A stretch of DNA of 64,000 nt, taken from NCBI GenBank assembly GCA_014871385.1, contig CM026428.1, forward strand, positions 4,054,624-4,118,623. The letters are read 5' to 3'. This document shows positions 1-12,771 of the stretch, piece after piece. Position 1 is the first letter of the stretch, and each line of letters begins with the position of its first letter. Source of the DNA: Ceratodon purpureus (Eukaryota > Streptophyta > Bryopsida > Pseudoditrichales > Ditrichaceae). Made by a program: the position numbers and the translations under genes. The notes under the pieces are model-generated. The model was given only the letters and a program-made list of their open reading frames with translations. It did no database searches and was not told where the DNA came from.

Positions 1-318
1 GTTCCTAGACGTATGTCCTTTCCTCATATTGTTTAAAATGTATTCTTTTGTGTTGGTTGTTTAAAATGTGTTCTTTTGAATTGGTTGTTTAGGATGGTCA
101 ATGCCTCCATGCACATATGGCCAGTTTAATAGTGGAAAGGTGGTCAAAAGGTGTACTATGAAGAATCCATTGAGGATTTCAACAGCATTCATACAGGCTG
201 TTCTTAAAGCTACTTAACCTTCGTGAGAGTGCTTGGGTCCCAGGCCAAATTCTATTTCCCTTGCGCAAACACCACAAATATATATATTAGGAGCATGAAA
301 TTGGGTGGTCACTAGTAA

Positions 319-1392
319 GGGCCGGTTTACACTACGGTGGAGAAGGCCTCCGGTCGGTCAAGAATGCTTGGCCAAGACATGGTTATATGAGGCAAATGGT
401 GGATGTGACGGAGAAGAATTTAAGGCAATAAAATATTTCAAAAGGAGTCTTGACCGGTTGTAGTTTAAACACCTAGAGGAGAAGCTTAACGGACAAGTCC
501 ACCGGAAAAGTGTACCGGTGAAGAGAAACTCACCAAATAGTGAAGTTTTTTTTTGATAAAAATCACAATTCTCTACATTCACATTGTAACAAAAAATTTA
601 AACAAGAATTCTTTTCATAAAAAATGAATATGCATATGTATGACAATTTGACTAAACTTCAAAATTATTTTGTTATCAAATTATGCGGAAGAATAATATT
701 TTTTTTGATTGATTTTCACTTTTCATAATTAAAAAATATCTCATGGTAATATAATATTCAGTTTTAGTCAAAAAAATAATTAAAATTACCAAATTGCCAA
801 TTGTGAATTTTGGCCTATATATCAACACCTAATCAATATCAAAAATACCATTGGTACCCTACATGCTCATGTCTTAAAAAACATGATAAGAAGCCCAAGA
901 AATAAACTCTAAGCCTTCAAAATGGCTTTGAAAAAAAAATTACAGCATATAGAGCTAGAGTGAGAAGTGTATATATCCAATTTTAAGAAGATGGGGATAT
1001 AAGCAAAAGGTGGAGGTGGACCACGAGCCGTGGAGGCTTATCATGGCATTCATGAGGTACATGGTTCAAATCACGATGGTAGAATCCACGGCTCGGATTT
1101 GTTTTGAAAATTGATTTTTTATTAACTTGGGCTTCTCCGGAGGTGGAGTTTCTTCTCCGGCCTCTTGAGGCCGGACAAGAAACTTCTCCTCCGGAGAAGC
1201 CCAAGTCCAAAAAGTGCTGCCATGTAGGTGGCCATGTCATTTTATCATCCATGAGAAAACTTCACCACCATTCTTGTCTTCACCTAGTGTAAACACCTTC
1301 CGGTGAAGAGTTGCATTTTCGGCCAATCACATTTCACAAATGCCCTTTTTTTCATGACCGGTGGACTTCTCCACCGTAGTCTAAACCGGCCC
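319..1392. mobile_element. Tourist-like (PIF/Harbinger-type) non-autonomous DNA element
   Basis: The two ends are inverted repeats of about 27 bp. The left end reads GGGCCGGTTTACACTAC and runs on through GGTGGAGAAG; the right end is its complement with one base changed. The element is flanked on both sides by TAA (316-318 and 1393-1395). A three-base TWA target duplication with GGGCC-type ends is typical of PIF/Harbinger and Tourist elements. The roughly 1.07 kb interior has no credible coding region, so it would depend on a transposase from elsewhere. It carries a large internal hairpin at 1125-1206. A similar end-like sequence (GTAGTGTAAACCACCCC followed by TAA) lies near 1520-1542 and may be a remnant of a relative. 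Confidence 0.75.
1125..1206. repeat. 82-bp near-perfect palindrome (snap-back hairpin) inside the Tourist-like element
   Basis: The segment starts ACTTGGGCTTCTCCGGAG and ends with the reverse complement. The centre is CCTC-TT-GAGG at about 1165. The arms are about 40 bp with only a few mismatches. An RNA crossing it would fold into a long stem resembling a small-RNA precursor. It may be a smaller nested element or simply the fold-back core of the host element. Confidence 0.7.
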
Positions 1393-1395
1393 TAA

Positions 1396-4300
1396 GAGCA
1401 GTTTAATTGATAGAGAAGTTCACAAGAGAAGATATCATTTTAAATTGGCGCCATTTGTGATTGATTAGTTGACAAAAGCCAATCACACATTTTAGAGCTA
1501 TATGGGACAAGTTCTTGGTTTGTAGTGTAAACCACCCCTAAGTAACTTAGAGATGCTAAAATATGTGTTGATGACCAATATAAGGGCCATTTTTTGTGTA
1601 ATTAGTACACTTGATCTAATTTACCACCAGACGTATATGTATAACTACTATTGGCTTTGGGCAATATTTATAAAGAATTCTACGACCATTCAGACTTTCT
1701 CTACTCTTCTTGAAAACTAATATATATCATGTGGATATGCTTTCAAATGTCAGCGAAGGGTTGGTTTACATGTGAGTTCAAACTGGAGTTGAAGCTAAGA
1801 AGAAATTTAGTGGTGTCTTTACATGTGGAGTCAGCGTTGTCATACAATTAGATTTTTTAAATTCATCAAGTCTCAATTTTATTCCAAAACTTTATTGTGT
1901 AAAACAAATTCAACAAGCAAATGGATTTACTACTTTGGAGGATTATTGTTGGATGTTAAAGTTATGCTATTATATGAATGTCAACTAAAAGAACAAGAGG
2001 AAGACAACATTCATATATTTTATAACATGGATATATTGAATAATAAATGGTAAAAAATAATACCTTAATATGATGGAGTGATTGTAGCTTGAATAATAAA
2101 CATCTATAATTTATTTTTCATTCCAAAATAATGGAGCAAAATTAAAGTGAAAAATCAAGTTAATGAGGTTATTAACTTTAAAATCCATTTATTTAATATC
2201 ATTTCATGTCACAATGCTTGTATTTGTGGAACTAGATCCTACGTACTAATGTTTATGCTAAGGCTCCCCAATTAAAAATGAACTAAAATTTTGGTCATAT
2301 AAGTTCTTACTAATATATTCTTGTACGGACCACTCCACCACAAGATAGCCAAGGTACAGGGTATTATTGAAAGATGAACACCAATGGCTGTAGGGACCAA
2401 CATATAGGGTAACTTGAAGCCTACGGCCCCAAATTTATTAATAAAAAATAAAAAATAAAAAAATAATAATAAATAAAAACCAAAAAAAGATTCCAGGACC
2501 CCAAAACGGGGAGGGGCAGCAAAATGGAACCCACCGAGCCTAGCTACCGAACCAGCGGTTGTGGTTCGGTAGCACTTCTTGATGGGGGAAAATAAAGAGA
2601 CCCCTTATTCAACAACCATAGTATATGCCCGTAGAACAAACACCAGTAATAAAGAAATATGTGCCCCCTTGCAAGGATACTGGATGCTACCATATTATCA
2701 CAAAAAAAAACTCTCTCCCGAAGCATGATCACTCATGGAATAATAACAAAAATGCTCACGGGGCTGGTAATGGACACAGCTCATTCCACAGAGCTTACAC
2801 CTGCCCAACTAAGTTAAGCAAGCACAGCAGTGATACAAAATTGTCAAGGTAGTTGACAACACCTCCAAGTTTCATTGGATGCGGGCGGATTCCTCATGTT
2901 CAAAACATCCCAAAGTCTGCTCATCCATACATGTGTATAAATATCAAAGGAGATATCTATTTTATTCCCAAGTGTAGTATATTAAATTACCTGGTCGTAT
3001 AGTTTACAGACAAAAAATTAGTTGACTTGGAGATTGAAAAACCCGCCCAGATGGGAAACAGTGTTTCAGCCTTGCTGTGCAAAGAAAATATCGGTACGAA
3101 TTACGCAGCATCTCAAGTCAATTTCCAATGCTGAGGTGCCAAGTATAAAATTGTTAGGAGAGCTATTCAACATCCGTGATTTTGGTCCTTTTGTTTGGGA
3201 ATTAGCCGGGCTTAGTCTCCACGTAGCTCTGATTCATGAGCTTGTTGTGGGGGCACTTACAAACATCTCATGAACCAGGTGCAACCAGCTCACATTGACA
3301 TGGATTCTACAGTGAGAGGCTTCTGATATTGCTTGGAACAACAATGTCATATAATTTTAAATTGCCGTTGATCATTGCGCTTTGTTACACCCAGCCTGGA
3401 TATATCTGGGCACCTGGGGATGTCTCATTTGACCCAAAGAAAAAGGAAAGGATAGTAGACTATTATTTCACTCTCGAATCGGTATTACTTGTTCATATTC
3501 CTCTTTTCTTGCAAATTTGGTGAAGTGGAGGAGAAGTTTATTAGCATAAACTAGCACTGTAGGAGAGAGTGTTGAAAAATATGGCAAGTATATTTGTGTC
3601 AACAAATCCTGGAACGAAATAGATTTGAGAATCAAATGACCCATATACATTTTCATGGTTTTGACCTTGCTTCAGTGTATGGACAATATATTGATTGACA
3701 CCTAGAGGACTGAGAGGACCACTACAGTCCTCTGCGGATTTTGGGCGGGTACCTATGACTGTAATAGTTTTTTTCTTTTTCTGAAATTTGAAGCTAGATA
3801 GTTGTAGGCCTTTCAAACAAAATATTTATCATAAGCTCATGTAAATATTAAAATAATTATGAGTTTTTTAAGATTTCATACTGAATCAAGATAAAAAGGG
3901 TAGAGTTAAAAAAATATAAAATAGAACCATAATTATGTACATTTCCATGAATTTAAGAAGCTTTGATTCCTTGCATTTTGATAAGGCAAGTGGATGATAC
4001 AAAAACAATGTTTTTGTGGACACTTGCAAAAATTCATAACAAAAATAAAAAATAAAAAACTCTAAAGTTTCATCTTAAACTCAATTTCAACAACTTTAAA
4101 CTTAAATAACATAGAAATTAAATCAGTAAAAAAATATTTCAAATTAAAATTTGAAAATTTAAATTAAAAAAAGTTACAATTGATTCATATCACATTCTCA
4201 GCATGTGGGATCAAAATTAATGTATTTTATGTTGATATAATTAGTGATTTAGGTTTTACAATTATTTTATACCTTTATCTACCTTATGATTTTATTAAAG

Positions 4301-4551
4301 GCAAACATTGCGGTTTCTTCTTTTGGCTCATTTTTTTTTATCAATTATCAAGTCATTTACCTATCACAATACCAAATTTCTCAACTGAGAACGCATAGCC
4401 GTAGTTTTTGAAAATTAAAGGCTATAAAATTTTCAGCTTTACAAAGAATTAAGATTAGTTTGTTTATAAATTTTAGAGGATAAGATCTTCCAATTTATAT
4501 TATTCCTAACTTTAAATTTTGGAGATACACTCTTTTGCCATATTAACTACC
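1396..4551. other. AT-rich intergenic stretch, no supported gene
   Basis: Short open frames occur on both strands, but none has recognisable protein composition, domain or splice structure. There are poly-A and A/T-rich tracts, for example around 2440-2480. I see no RNA gene here. Confidence 0.5.
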
Positions 4552-4554
4552 GTA

Positions 4555-5484
4555 CTTTAGGGTCAGCTTCGTCAGAAAATAATTCCAAAAATAGATGTCG
4601 AAAATTTTAGAAAATTATTGGCATTTTTTGTCGAATTTAATGTCAATTATTTTTCAAAATTGCCGGAATGTAAAGAAATTTTACTTCACACTAGACATTT
4701 ACTTATATTAGAAGCATGTGTATATGGGGGAGAGACTGTGCTCCTTTTGTAATCAAGCTCACACACATTAGTTTACAAAGAATATGGGTTAAGAAGTAGC
4801 AAGAGTCTAGGTGAGGCTTTTCAAATGTGTTGTACAGAGATTTTTGGAGTCCAATTGAGCATAGAAGATGAAGTTTTATAGAATTGTGATTAAGTAACAA
4901 AAGTTGATAAATCAATTCTTCTTCCAGCTCCAACAAATTTTGTTTTAAAATAAGTCTTTATGCAAAAGATATGAACAAATCATTGCAGCCTTGTAAAGAC
5001 TAAAAAGATAGAATGGGTTTAAAACAGTTTTTCAGAGGTCATTTTTGCATAGAAGATTAACTTTTTTGAAATTTTGTTGGTCTAAAAAAAGTTTATAAAT
5101 CAAGTAATCTTTCATCTCCAACAAATTTTATGTCATTTGAAGATTATATGCAAAAGTTATGTGTGTTATAAAAAAGAAGACTAACTAAGTGCTTCACCTC
5201 AAAGTTCACATTTCCCATATGGATTGTTGGACACAACTCCACTCTACTTGCATAAAGCAAAGAGCATTCTCAACTCTCATTAAAATCTATCTAGACATCC
5301 AATGCAAAAAAGATGTAGGCGATTGATACTTTAGTAGAATATTTAAATGAAGCATTAAGATGAATTTTTAAGAAATTAAAAAAAAAATTGTCGAAATTGA
5401 GAATATACTTTTTCTAGGTGCCGGACATCAAAACTTGAAATTAATTAATTATTCGTCCGAGGGGGGATGAAGCTGACCCTAAAG
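4555..5484. mobile_element. TA-flanked inverted-repeat DNA element, non-autonomous
   Basis: The ends CTTTAGGGTCAGCTTC (from 4555) and its complement GAAGCTGACCCTAAAG (to 5484) differ at one nearby base and are flanked by TA on each side. This fits a Tc1/mariner or Stowaway-type insertion. The interior is AT-rich without a transposase. It contains two diverged direct copies of about 100 bp (about 4860-4965 and 5048-5155), both with a phrase like CTCCAACAAATTTT followed by TATGCAAAAG. Confidence 0.6.
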
Positions 5485-5489
5485 TACGA

Positions 5490-8400
5490 TATATGATCAT
5501 ACATTTGGATTTATTAAAAAATGTCACAATGTCAAAATAAATATCTTGCTTTACCAAGGGGTTTTTAGTGACACTTTTGAGGAGGAACCAATCTTAGTCC
5601 TTTATGGTTTAAAAGGCATGTCTAAGTAGAAAAGGTATATTTAAATGAATATGACAAGAATATTATGGAAAACACAAAAATATCAATCACTATATATTGT
5701 TTCTTGCACTCCACTTGCTCCATGTCCACATATTATATGCCTAATTTATACTAGTTGGATGCATTTTCCGTGTAGAAAAAAAATAAAATCCTTTTTATGA
5801 CGGAAAATCTTCTGAAAACAATTATTTTCCATGGTTTTCAAAGTTAGAGATGCACATGACAGTATGGAGTACAATGTACGTCAAATTATTTTGGGCATAC
5901 AATAGAAAAATATTTAAAAAATAGAATGAAGAAATTAGTATGAAAAATTGAACGAAATTCAATGGATATAGGGTACTACACTATCCATCCAAACTTTTCA
6001 AAAAATGATATTATATCTAGTATTAGATCAAAGAATGATTTGATCTAATTAGCCTTTTGTATGGCTCATAGAATACAAAAATATATGGCTCATAGAAGAA
6101 GTATACTTATCTATTAAACATTTATATGAAAGAACTAGAATCATCTTAGAGCACCTAAGACCATACTTGTTGCATATTATGTCATATCATTATATTGGGA
6201 GATTATGAACCTCTTAATTTAACACGTGTATTGCTTTGAGCTCTAAAATCTACCTAAAATGAAGATTTAGGTTGGGTCGAGCTAAATATGCATTAGATTA
6301 AAATCATGGATTTTTTCCAATATAACGAATATGGTGTTCAGTTAAAAGTATGGTTTTTGAATGATAAAGTTGTTGAAAATAGTAGCAATTTAGTGCACAT
6401 CTTAATGATGAATTTACTTGAATCCTTCACTATTACGTAGAATGTTTGTGAATAACCATGTATTTGAGACCATGTTGTAGACTTCTTCTACAACCACAAT
6501 TTATTATATCCAATATCATTACAAATATATACTAATATTATATCAAGTCAAAGGATTTTCACTTTCCTCATCCTTTGAAGACACATATCATTTGGAATAT
6601 ATCATCGCAGAATAAACATTTAATATGATACATGCCAAAGTATTGGAGGATTTTTTTATAAAGTCTATGAGTTTTGTAGACTATTCTAAGATATTTTGGA
6701 GGTTTAAATTCTTACATTCTCAATCTTGTATTTTTTTCATATTTTCATTTTAAGTTTTGAAGAAAAAATTGATTCTAATGTAAATACGGGATTAACACAT
6801 TATTTGATTGTATAGTGCTTAGAAACAAAATTTCTTTAGAATCTCTCAACAATTTGAATGTGTGTTTAACATGGAATAAGGTTAACCCCTAAAGGCGCCA
6901 GGTTTGTTGGATTTGAACCATTTTCAAAGATTTATTATAAAATTGATGGCTGAGACTTATTTAGGTTTTGATGGTCAAATAAAAGTTAGAGCTTCATATT
7001 CATAGGTCAAATCCATACGATTGGATTTATTATTGTTGTCACTAATTTTTCCATAAATTTTGAAACAAAAAATCCAAAAATCCTTCTAAATTAGGTTATG
7101 AAGAGAATATTCATGATTTTTGAGTAAATATTCATGGAATGGATTTGGAATGTGTGGATCTCACACCTATATTTCTGGAGATATTTTTCATTAACTCAAA
7201 CTAAGATCTCATTATTTTGATTGCCATTTTGAACTACAAATCAACCAACTCAACCTCTAACTTATATATATTCTCAAATTTTTATTGAATTATGCAATAG
7301 AGCAATATTAAATCCAACCGTTGACTAGTGAAATAAACTTGTCAATCTATCTTATAAAGAAAATCCAACCTAAAAAAATCTTGCATTAGGGAGTAACTGC
7401 TCTCTAGAAATGTCATTGATCCAAAACGAGCCGATTTGGTCTTTAAGGGTTAAAAAGAAATAATTAATCAATGATACATTATAATTTGTCGTGTAGGTTA
7501 TTGCAAGAATAGAGATTAGTATGACATACTTTCATTAGTAGAAAGCTTGTACTAGAGGACCAACAATACATCCAGAACTACACCCGATTTGGTGTTTGTA
7601 CCATAGTTTACTTAGAAAAATAGCTAGTGTAAAATGCCACTATACTAGACTTATGTAGATAGGTTAAAAAGCTAAGTTTAAATCATATTTATATTTGTAG
7701 CTGAGCACTATAGCAATTACCAAGTTGTATATCTAATTTGTAGTGAATTTTGTAGAAGTTGAATCTTGATTTTGAGGAATTTGTAAATAAAGGTGTTATT
7801 TAAAAATACCATTGAGTTCCATAATTCTCTACAAGATATGTTTGTATTTGGAGTTGTTTATTTTTGAAAGTATAATTTCCAATTGTTGATTAGCATAGAC
7901 ATAAGCAACAACAGAAAAATACTAACAAAACTGGATAAAACACATTCATTCTTATTACTCTATATACTTACTTACAAATCATTATGAAAATTGTATTTCA
8001 CATCTAATATGATCAAATTACACTTACAAAATTGAAACATCCAATGCAACTTTTGAAAACCTAGATTCAATAAAAATGATGGTCAAATACAAGATGGATA
8101 AATTATGTATTTGTGAAAAAGGTGAAAGCTAGAAACAACAAAAACATGCAAATACCGGTAGTAAGGTAGGGAAAAGAACTGAGTAAAGATAACATTAAAG
8201 ATCTTGATGGACTTATAGAGGTTAAACCCTTTATCTCATGATTGCATAATAAACTTAATTCTAATGTAATCACTTTGACCAAATATCATGCGCCTAAAAT
8301 TAGAAGACCAGGTCTAGTTTTTATTCATCTACAACTTTTTTGGATCTATAATGGTGTCTTGAGGTTATTTTGGTCTACAGTAATGTCTAGAGCTTATTTC

Positions 8401-10330
8401 ATGGTCTACAGTGGTTTATTTGACTTCAACATGGTGTACTTGACTGATAATGAAAGACAATTGATTGCTCTTTTCAAAAAGTACACAAGCCAACTCGTGT
8501 GCTATACTTGCTTGGTATATCCAAACCATGTTTCCACTAGTGTTTGGACATAGGAGAATCTACATAGTAATCAAGTGAGTGAATTGATTTGCTAAAACAA
8601 TTCTTCTTTTGTAGGAAAAATTAAGTTTCTATTTTAATACCATTGAAAAATAATGAAAATGATTTAATTAGGTGGTTTAGAAAAATCCTATGTTAATATC
8701 TATATTAATAATATCTACATTAATAGCAATCTTCTATATTGAAAAGTGATGGATAATAACATTTTTCTCTTAAACAAGGAATTACTTTGAATTATTCCAT
8801 TCACAGGTCAAAAGTAGCTTGAATACTGATGGGATTGGAAGAGATATCCAAGAGAGGTGGAGAGCCTTCATAGAATTAGAGTTAGAAATGAACACAACCT
8901 ATTGTCGCTTTAAATACCCGTACCCTCTGTCTAAAGAAAAAAACTTCAACTCTCAAAAAATGAATATATCAATTGTCATTGTTTAGAAAATAACCAAAAA
9001 AGAAAAGAAAAGGTTCCAATGGATTAGAAATAACCAAACATGAGTATGAACAACTTATTGTATTTCCATGTCTTCCCTAATAGAATTTCTGTTTTAGAAT
9101 TATTTTTACATGACCCAACAATGGTCCTATGGTATATCCCACACGGTACTAACCATCTGAGTGCACAGAATTTCAACCCATATCCAGCATATTACAGACG
9201 GTGTTTCGCATGAGACATCTAAATTTGCAAGCCATGAATCCATGAGCACATACATCATTATTTCCCAGTCATACTAATTGGAAAGCAAATCTCTCGGAAC
9301 TCATACACCTGGTCAAGGGAGGTCAACAAGCGACGTCACAGTCACTGCGGAATGTTACAGGCATCCTTGGAAGATGTATGCGGAACTCATACGTGGCCCC
9401 TGAAATATCAGACAGCGGTCAACTCGTGCAAACTTGGTGCCCACTGGGGTGCCTATCATACAAAGCAACCGCTCCGGCTCCACTGTAGAAAGTCCACATA
9501 TAATCATATGTCACTCCGCAACTTTGCAGTCCACCCAGCCAAGCCCCGCCCCCACCACCTGCTATGTTACGAAACCTTGAGATAGCCCTCCGATCAAGCA
9601 CATGTGCCCACCACGCCTCCCCCCGCAAAAAAAAAAAAAAACCCAACCTCTCCAATTCTTCTCTGGAAAGCTCAAATCTAACCTTCACTTTACATGATTC
9701 CATCCAAGAAAGGTAAACCAAACCATAGCATATTAGAGTTATGTGCAAACCCTTCTTGGTCATTTTTTTTCCAATGTATTTTATGCATTTTTTGATTATT
9801 TTTGATGAAGTCAAACAAGAATATGTACTCTAAAAGAAAAATGATTCTTGAATGGTTTATATTCAATCAATGTTCACCATGGTACTCAAGTACAACATGC
9901 AACTCAACATGCAAGTTGATAAATCATGAAAGGCCTAGGGGCTTTTAAAATTGAAATTCACAAACATAGATGTAAGTTGTATTCAATTTGATGATACGAC
10001 TTACACCTTTGATATGTTATAACGTGGAGTGCATGCAAACTCATTTTAAATTCATGATTGTATCAATTTTACATATGTGTGAATTCATTTATACATTTTA
10101 TACTTGTATAATATAATAAAATATTTTGAAATTAGATTATTTTTTGTCAAACAATATCTTTGGAAATAATGCACAATGGTTGCATTCCTATTATTGAATT
10201 TCATTCCATAAAATTTGAATTTGAGTAGTATGTCATGTACAGAATCGTTCTGTTAAATATTAACATAATTACTAATATAACAAACAATGATGAATACTCT
10301 AAGTATTATCAAACTTCTGTTGTTAATTTC
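5490..10330. other. Gene-poor AT-rich region
   Basis: I see no supported gene. Open frames are short and lack protein-like character, for example at 8242-8553 and on the minus strand at 9419-9814. A 15-base A tract occurs near 9626. Base composition rises in GC at about 10.3 kb, where the Dof gene island begins. Confidence 0.5.
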
Positions 10331-11287
10331 AAAAATCATTCTCCAAGAAAAAAACAAAAATCCCACACGCCTCTAAATCTCTAAACCACAACCCAAACAC
10401 CTCCTCCAGAAATGTCCAAAGCACCATAAACTCATTCAACCTAATCTCACACGCTCCATTCCTCCACGTCAGCCAAATTAAACTCCAACCCCCCCATCGT
10501 TGAAAAAAGTTCCATCCAAACCAAAAGTAAAAGCCCACAACACGCAAAACACTATCTACGACATCCCTACATTCGAGCCGAAAATCCACAAACTCGTAGA
10601 TGCAACACTAAAGCTCCCCAAATTAGCAGTCCACGCCGCCACGAAGAAAAGACTGCTCCAGTCCCCGGGCAGCGGTCACCCACTCGAAATCTCCCCCACA
10701 TGCATCTCCCTGCCGCCCTCCCCTGCCCGACCAAAATTCCAACCCCTGCCCGAGCCCTCCCTGCCCGACGCACGCTGCCCGGACAGAAGAAAAAGAAAAG
10801 TAAAAACCCGGAAGGCGCTCGCGATTTGGCTCAGTTGAGAACAGCTTAAGTTCCATTCAACTGGCTGCGGAGTGCAAAACAGAAGAGAAGACTTGGTTGC
10901 AGGAAGAAGCTTCATGCGCAGGCCATGGTGGAGAAGACGAAGACGAAGATGTGAATCCAGTTGCGGCGAGTCTCCAGAGGTAGTCTCCGGGTCCGTGTGA
11001 CAGTTTCAACGCCGTCGACCTGCGCACGAGTTCCTTCCTAATATTAGTTCCGCCTGGCGCTTGAATTCTACTTCCCGTGTGCTGCGTGGTTGTTGCGGTG
11101 GTGTTGTGATCGGTGCCGGAATTTGAAACGTGAACTGGCAGAGTGCATCGATTTCGGTATTGACGACTCGAGGTTTGTCGTGCCTGAGCGGGGGATGATC
11201 AGTTGTGATTAAGAAGAGGACTGGTGCGTTCGGAAGGAAGGTGAATTGGATTAGTTCTTGGTTGGAGTTTGTGTCGATCGTTCGAAT

Positions 11288-11526
11288 TGGAGTACTTGTG
11301 AAGGGAGGAGGAGGAAGAAGTGAGAGAGAGGAGGAGAGGAGGAGGAGGAGGAGGAGGAGGAAACGAGTGGTGCTGAGAGGGAGTGGAGGTTGGAGTGAAT
11401 AGTGTGGATATTTTGTTGTTTTTTTGTTTTGTAAATGCATTAGTAGGAGGAAGGCGAGGAGGAGAAGGAGAAGGAGAGGAGAGAGGAGGTTGAATTTGCG
11501 AGAGGAGGATTTGAAGGAGAGGAGCC
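11288..11526 (+). promoter_or_regulatory. Purine-rich (GGA/GAGA) 5' leader of the Dof gene
   Basis: This stretch directly upstream of the Dof start codon is dominated by GAG, GGA and AGG runs on the plus strand, notably at 11318-11362 and 11450-11525. GA-rich leaders are common in plant transcripts and can act as GAGA-factor or purine-rich untranslated elements. No clear TATA box was identified, so the transcription start is not placed. Antisense frames here are artefacts of the purine bias. Confidence 0.5.
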
Positions 11527-12771
11527 ATGCATTTGCCGTTGGCGCACCAGGCGCGATTAGCCGGGCAGTTTGAGGACGAGAATGAGGAGATTCATGCGCA
11601 GCTGCATGCGAATTCTGTGTCGCACTCGCATGACGACGATGGCTCGCAGTCGCAAGGGAGCAAGGGGAGCGGGGGAGGAGTCGGAGCGGACGGGAACGAC
11701 GGGAGTCTGACGAAGCCGCCGAAGGACTTGCCGTGTCCACGGTGCCAGTCCATGAATACGAAGTTTTGTTACTACAACAACTACAGTGTGAACCAGCCGC
11801 GGCACTTCTGCAGGAACTGTCAGCGGTACTGGACCGTCGGGGGTACGCTCCGGAACGTGCCGGTCGGGGGCGGGTCTCGGAAGAAGACGCGCACTAGGAG
11901 CCGCAGCGATCCTTATTATCGCCCCGGAAATGTGAATTCCCCTGCACAAGACCATAGCTCTGATGCGGAGACTGAGGCGCCGATGCATCCCGCTATGGCG
12001 ATGGAGTCTATGGAGGCTATGGCCGCCATGGCGGCCATGATGGGCATGGCTGGACCCGAGATGGCGGGGTTAGACGGGGCCTTGGGTGGATTCGAGGACG
12101 CGATGCCGGATTTTCCCTTCCATCCCTCACAGCTGTCTGCTATGCTGCAGTTGACGCTCATGCAGAACGCGGGGATGTATTCACAGTTCATGGACAGGCC
12201 GCCATTTCCCGTGGGGGCGCCAGAGGAGGCAGCGGAGTTTCAAGCGTTGTACGAGGCGCAATCTGCGAATTCCGGGTTTTTGAGCAGCGCGGCTGCTATG
12301 ATGTTCATGCCACAGCTTGAGCCCGCGCATTTGGACTTGATGCATAAGGCAACGCTGTGGGCAGAGGCGCAGCGGTTGCAGGCGGTCGCGCGGCGGCAGA
12401 GCCAAGCGCAAGCAGCTTCGGCATGGGCCTCGTCGGCAGAGGAGCGGGAATGCAAGCCGCAACAAGCGAGCACGCATATGCCGCACCGGCAGCATGCGGC
12501 TATGGAGGAGCTTCTGCAACGGCAGCAGGCCTCGGCGGGGAGGCATCACCGCCCGGGATTCTGGGAAACGGCTTTGATGCATAGCAGGCCGAGCAAGCGA
12601 GTTCCGGGTTGGAGCGAACCGAAACCATCGTCGACGACGCACGGTAGTGCGAGCACGGTCGAAGAGGAGGCTGGCAACCCTGCCAATGGAAGCTATTCCC
12701 ACGGTGGCTACGACGACTCTTCTTCCTGGGGTAGCGGCATGCCTGGGGCCTCAGACTTATACTACCCGTAG
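11527..12771 (+). CDS. Dof-type zinc-finger transcription factor
   Basis: This is a single-exon gene encoding 414 residues. The Dof DNA-binding domain spans about residues 66-120 and is complete, with cysteines at 70, 73, 95 and 98 (C-x2-C-x21-C-x2-C) and the family signatures KFCYYNNY and [17 protein letters not shown]. Dof proteins bind AAAG cores in plant promoters and act in the nucleus. The basic run RKKTRTRSR just after the domain (about 118-126) is a likely nuclear signal. The N-terminus is acidic and His/Ser-rich. Residues about 152-180 are Met/Ala-rich, and Ala/Gln-rich stretches follow, which may be activation regions. The ATG at 11527 opens the frame just after a GA-rich leader. 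Family membership is certain, but the subfamily and target genes cannot be read from this sequence. Confidence 0.95.
   Translation: MHLPLAHQARLAGQFEDENEEIHAQLHANSVSHSHDDDGSQSQGSKGSGGGVGADGNDGSLTKPPKDLPCPRCQSMNTKFCYYNNYSVNQPRHFCRNCQRYWTVGGTLRNVPVGGGSRKKTRTRSRSDPYYRPGNVNSPAQDHSSDAETEAPMHPAMAMESMEAMAAMAAMMGMAGPEMAGLDGALGGFEDAMPDFPFHPSQLSAMLQLTLMQNAGMYSQFMDRPPFPVGAPEEAAEFQALYEAQSANSGFLSSAAAMMFMPQLEPAHLDLMHKATLWAEAQRLQAVARRQSQAQAASAWASSAEERECKPQQASTHMPHRQHAAMEELLQRQQASAGRHHRPGFWETALMHSRPSKRVPGWSEPKPSSTTHGSASTVEEEAGNPANGSYSHGGYDDSSSWGSGMPGASDLYYP

Noticed and set aside
1061-1085. A tRNA gene suggested by GGTTCAAATC
   Set aside because: No acceptor stem or A box at the right distance; it lies inside the Tourist-like element.
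10329-10915. Several overlapping frames just upstream of the Dof gene
   Set aside because: Short, mutually overlapping on both strands and without domain or conservation clues; more likely promoter and leader DNA.
11006-11740. Long antisense frame over the Dof leader and start
   Set aside because: It is a by-product of the purine-rich leader, with Ser/Pro/Leu low complexity and no domain.
11557-12702. Other frames across the Dof coding region
   Set aside because: They are shadows of the GC-rich Dof exon. Only the frame from 11527 has the Dof domain.
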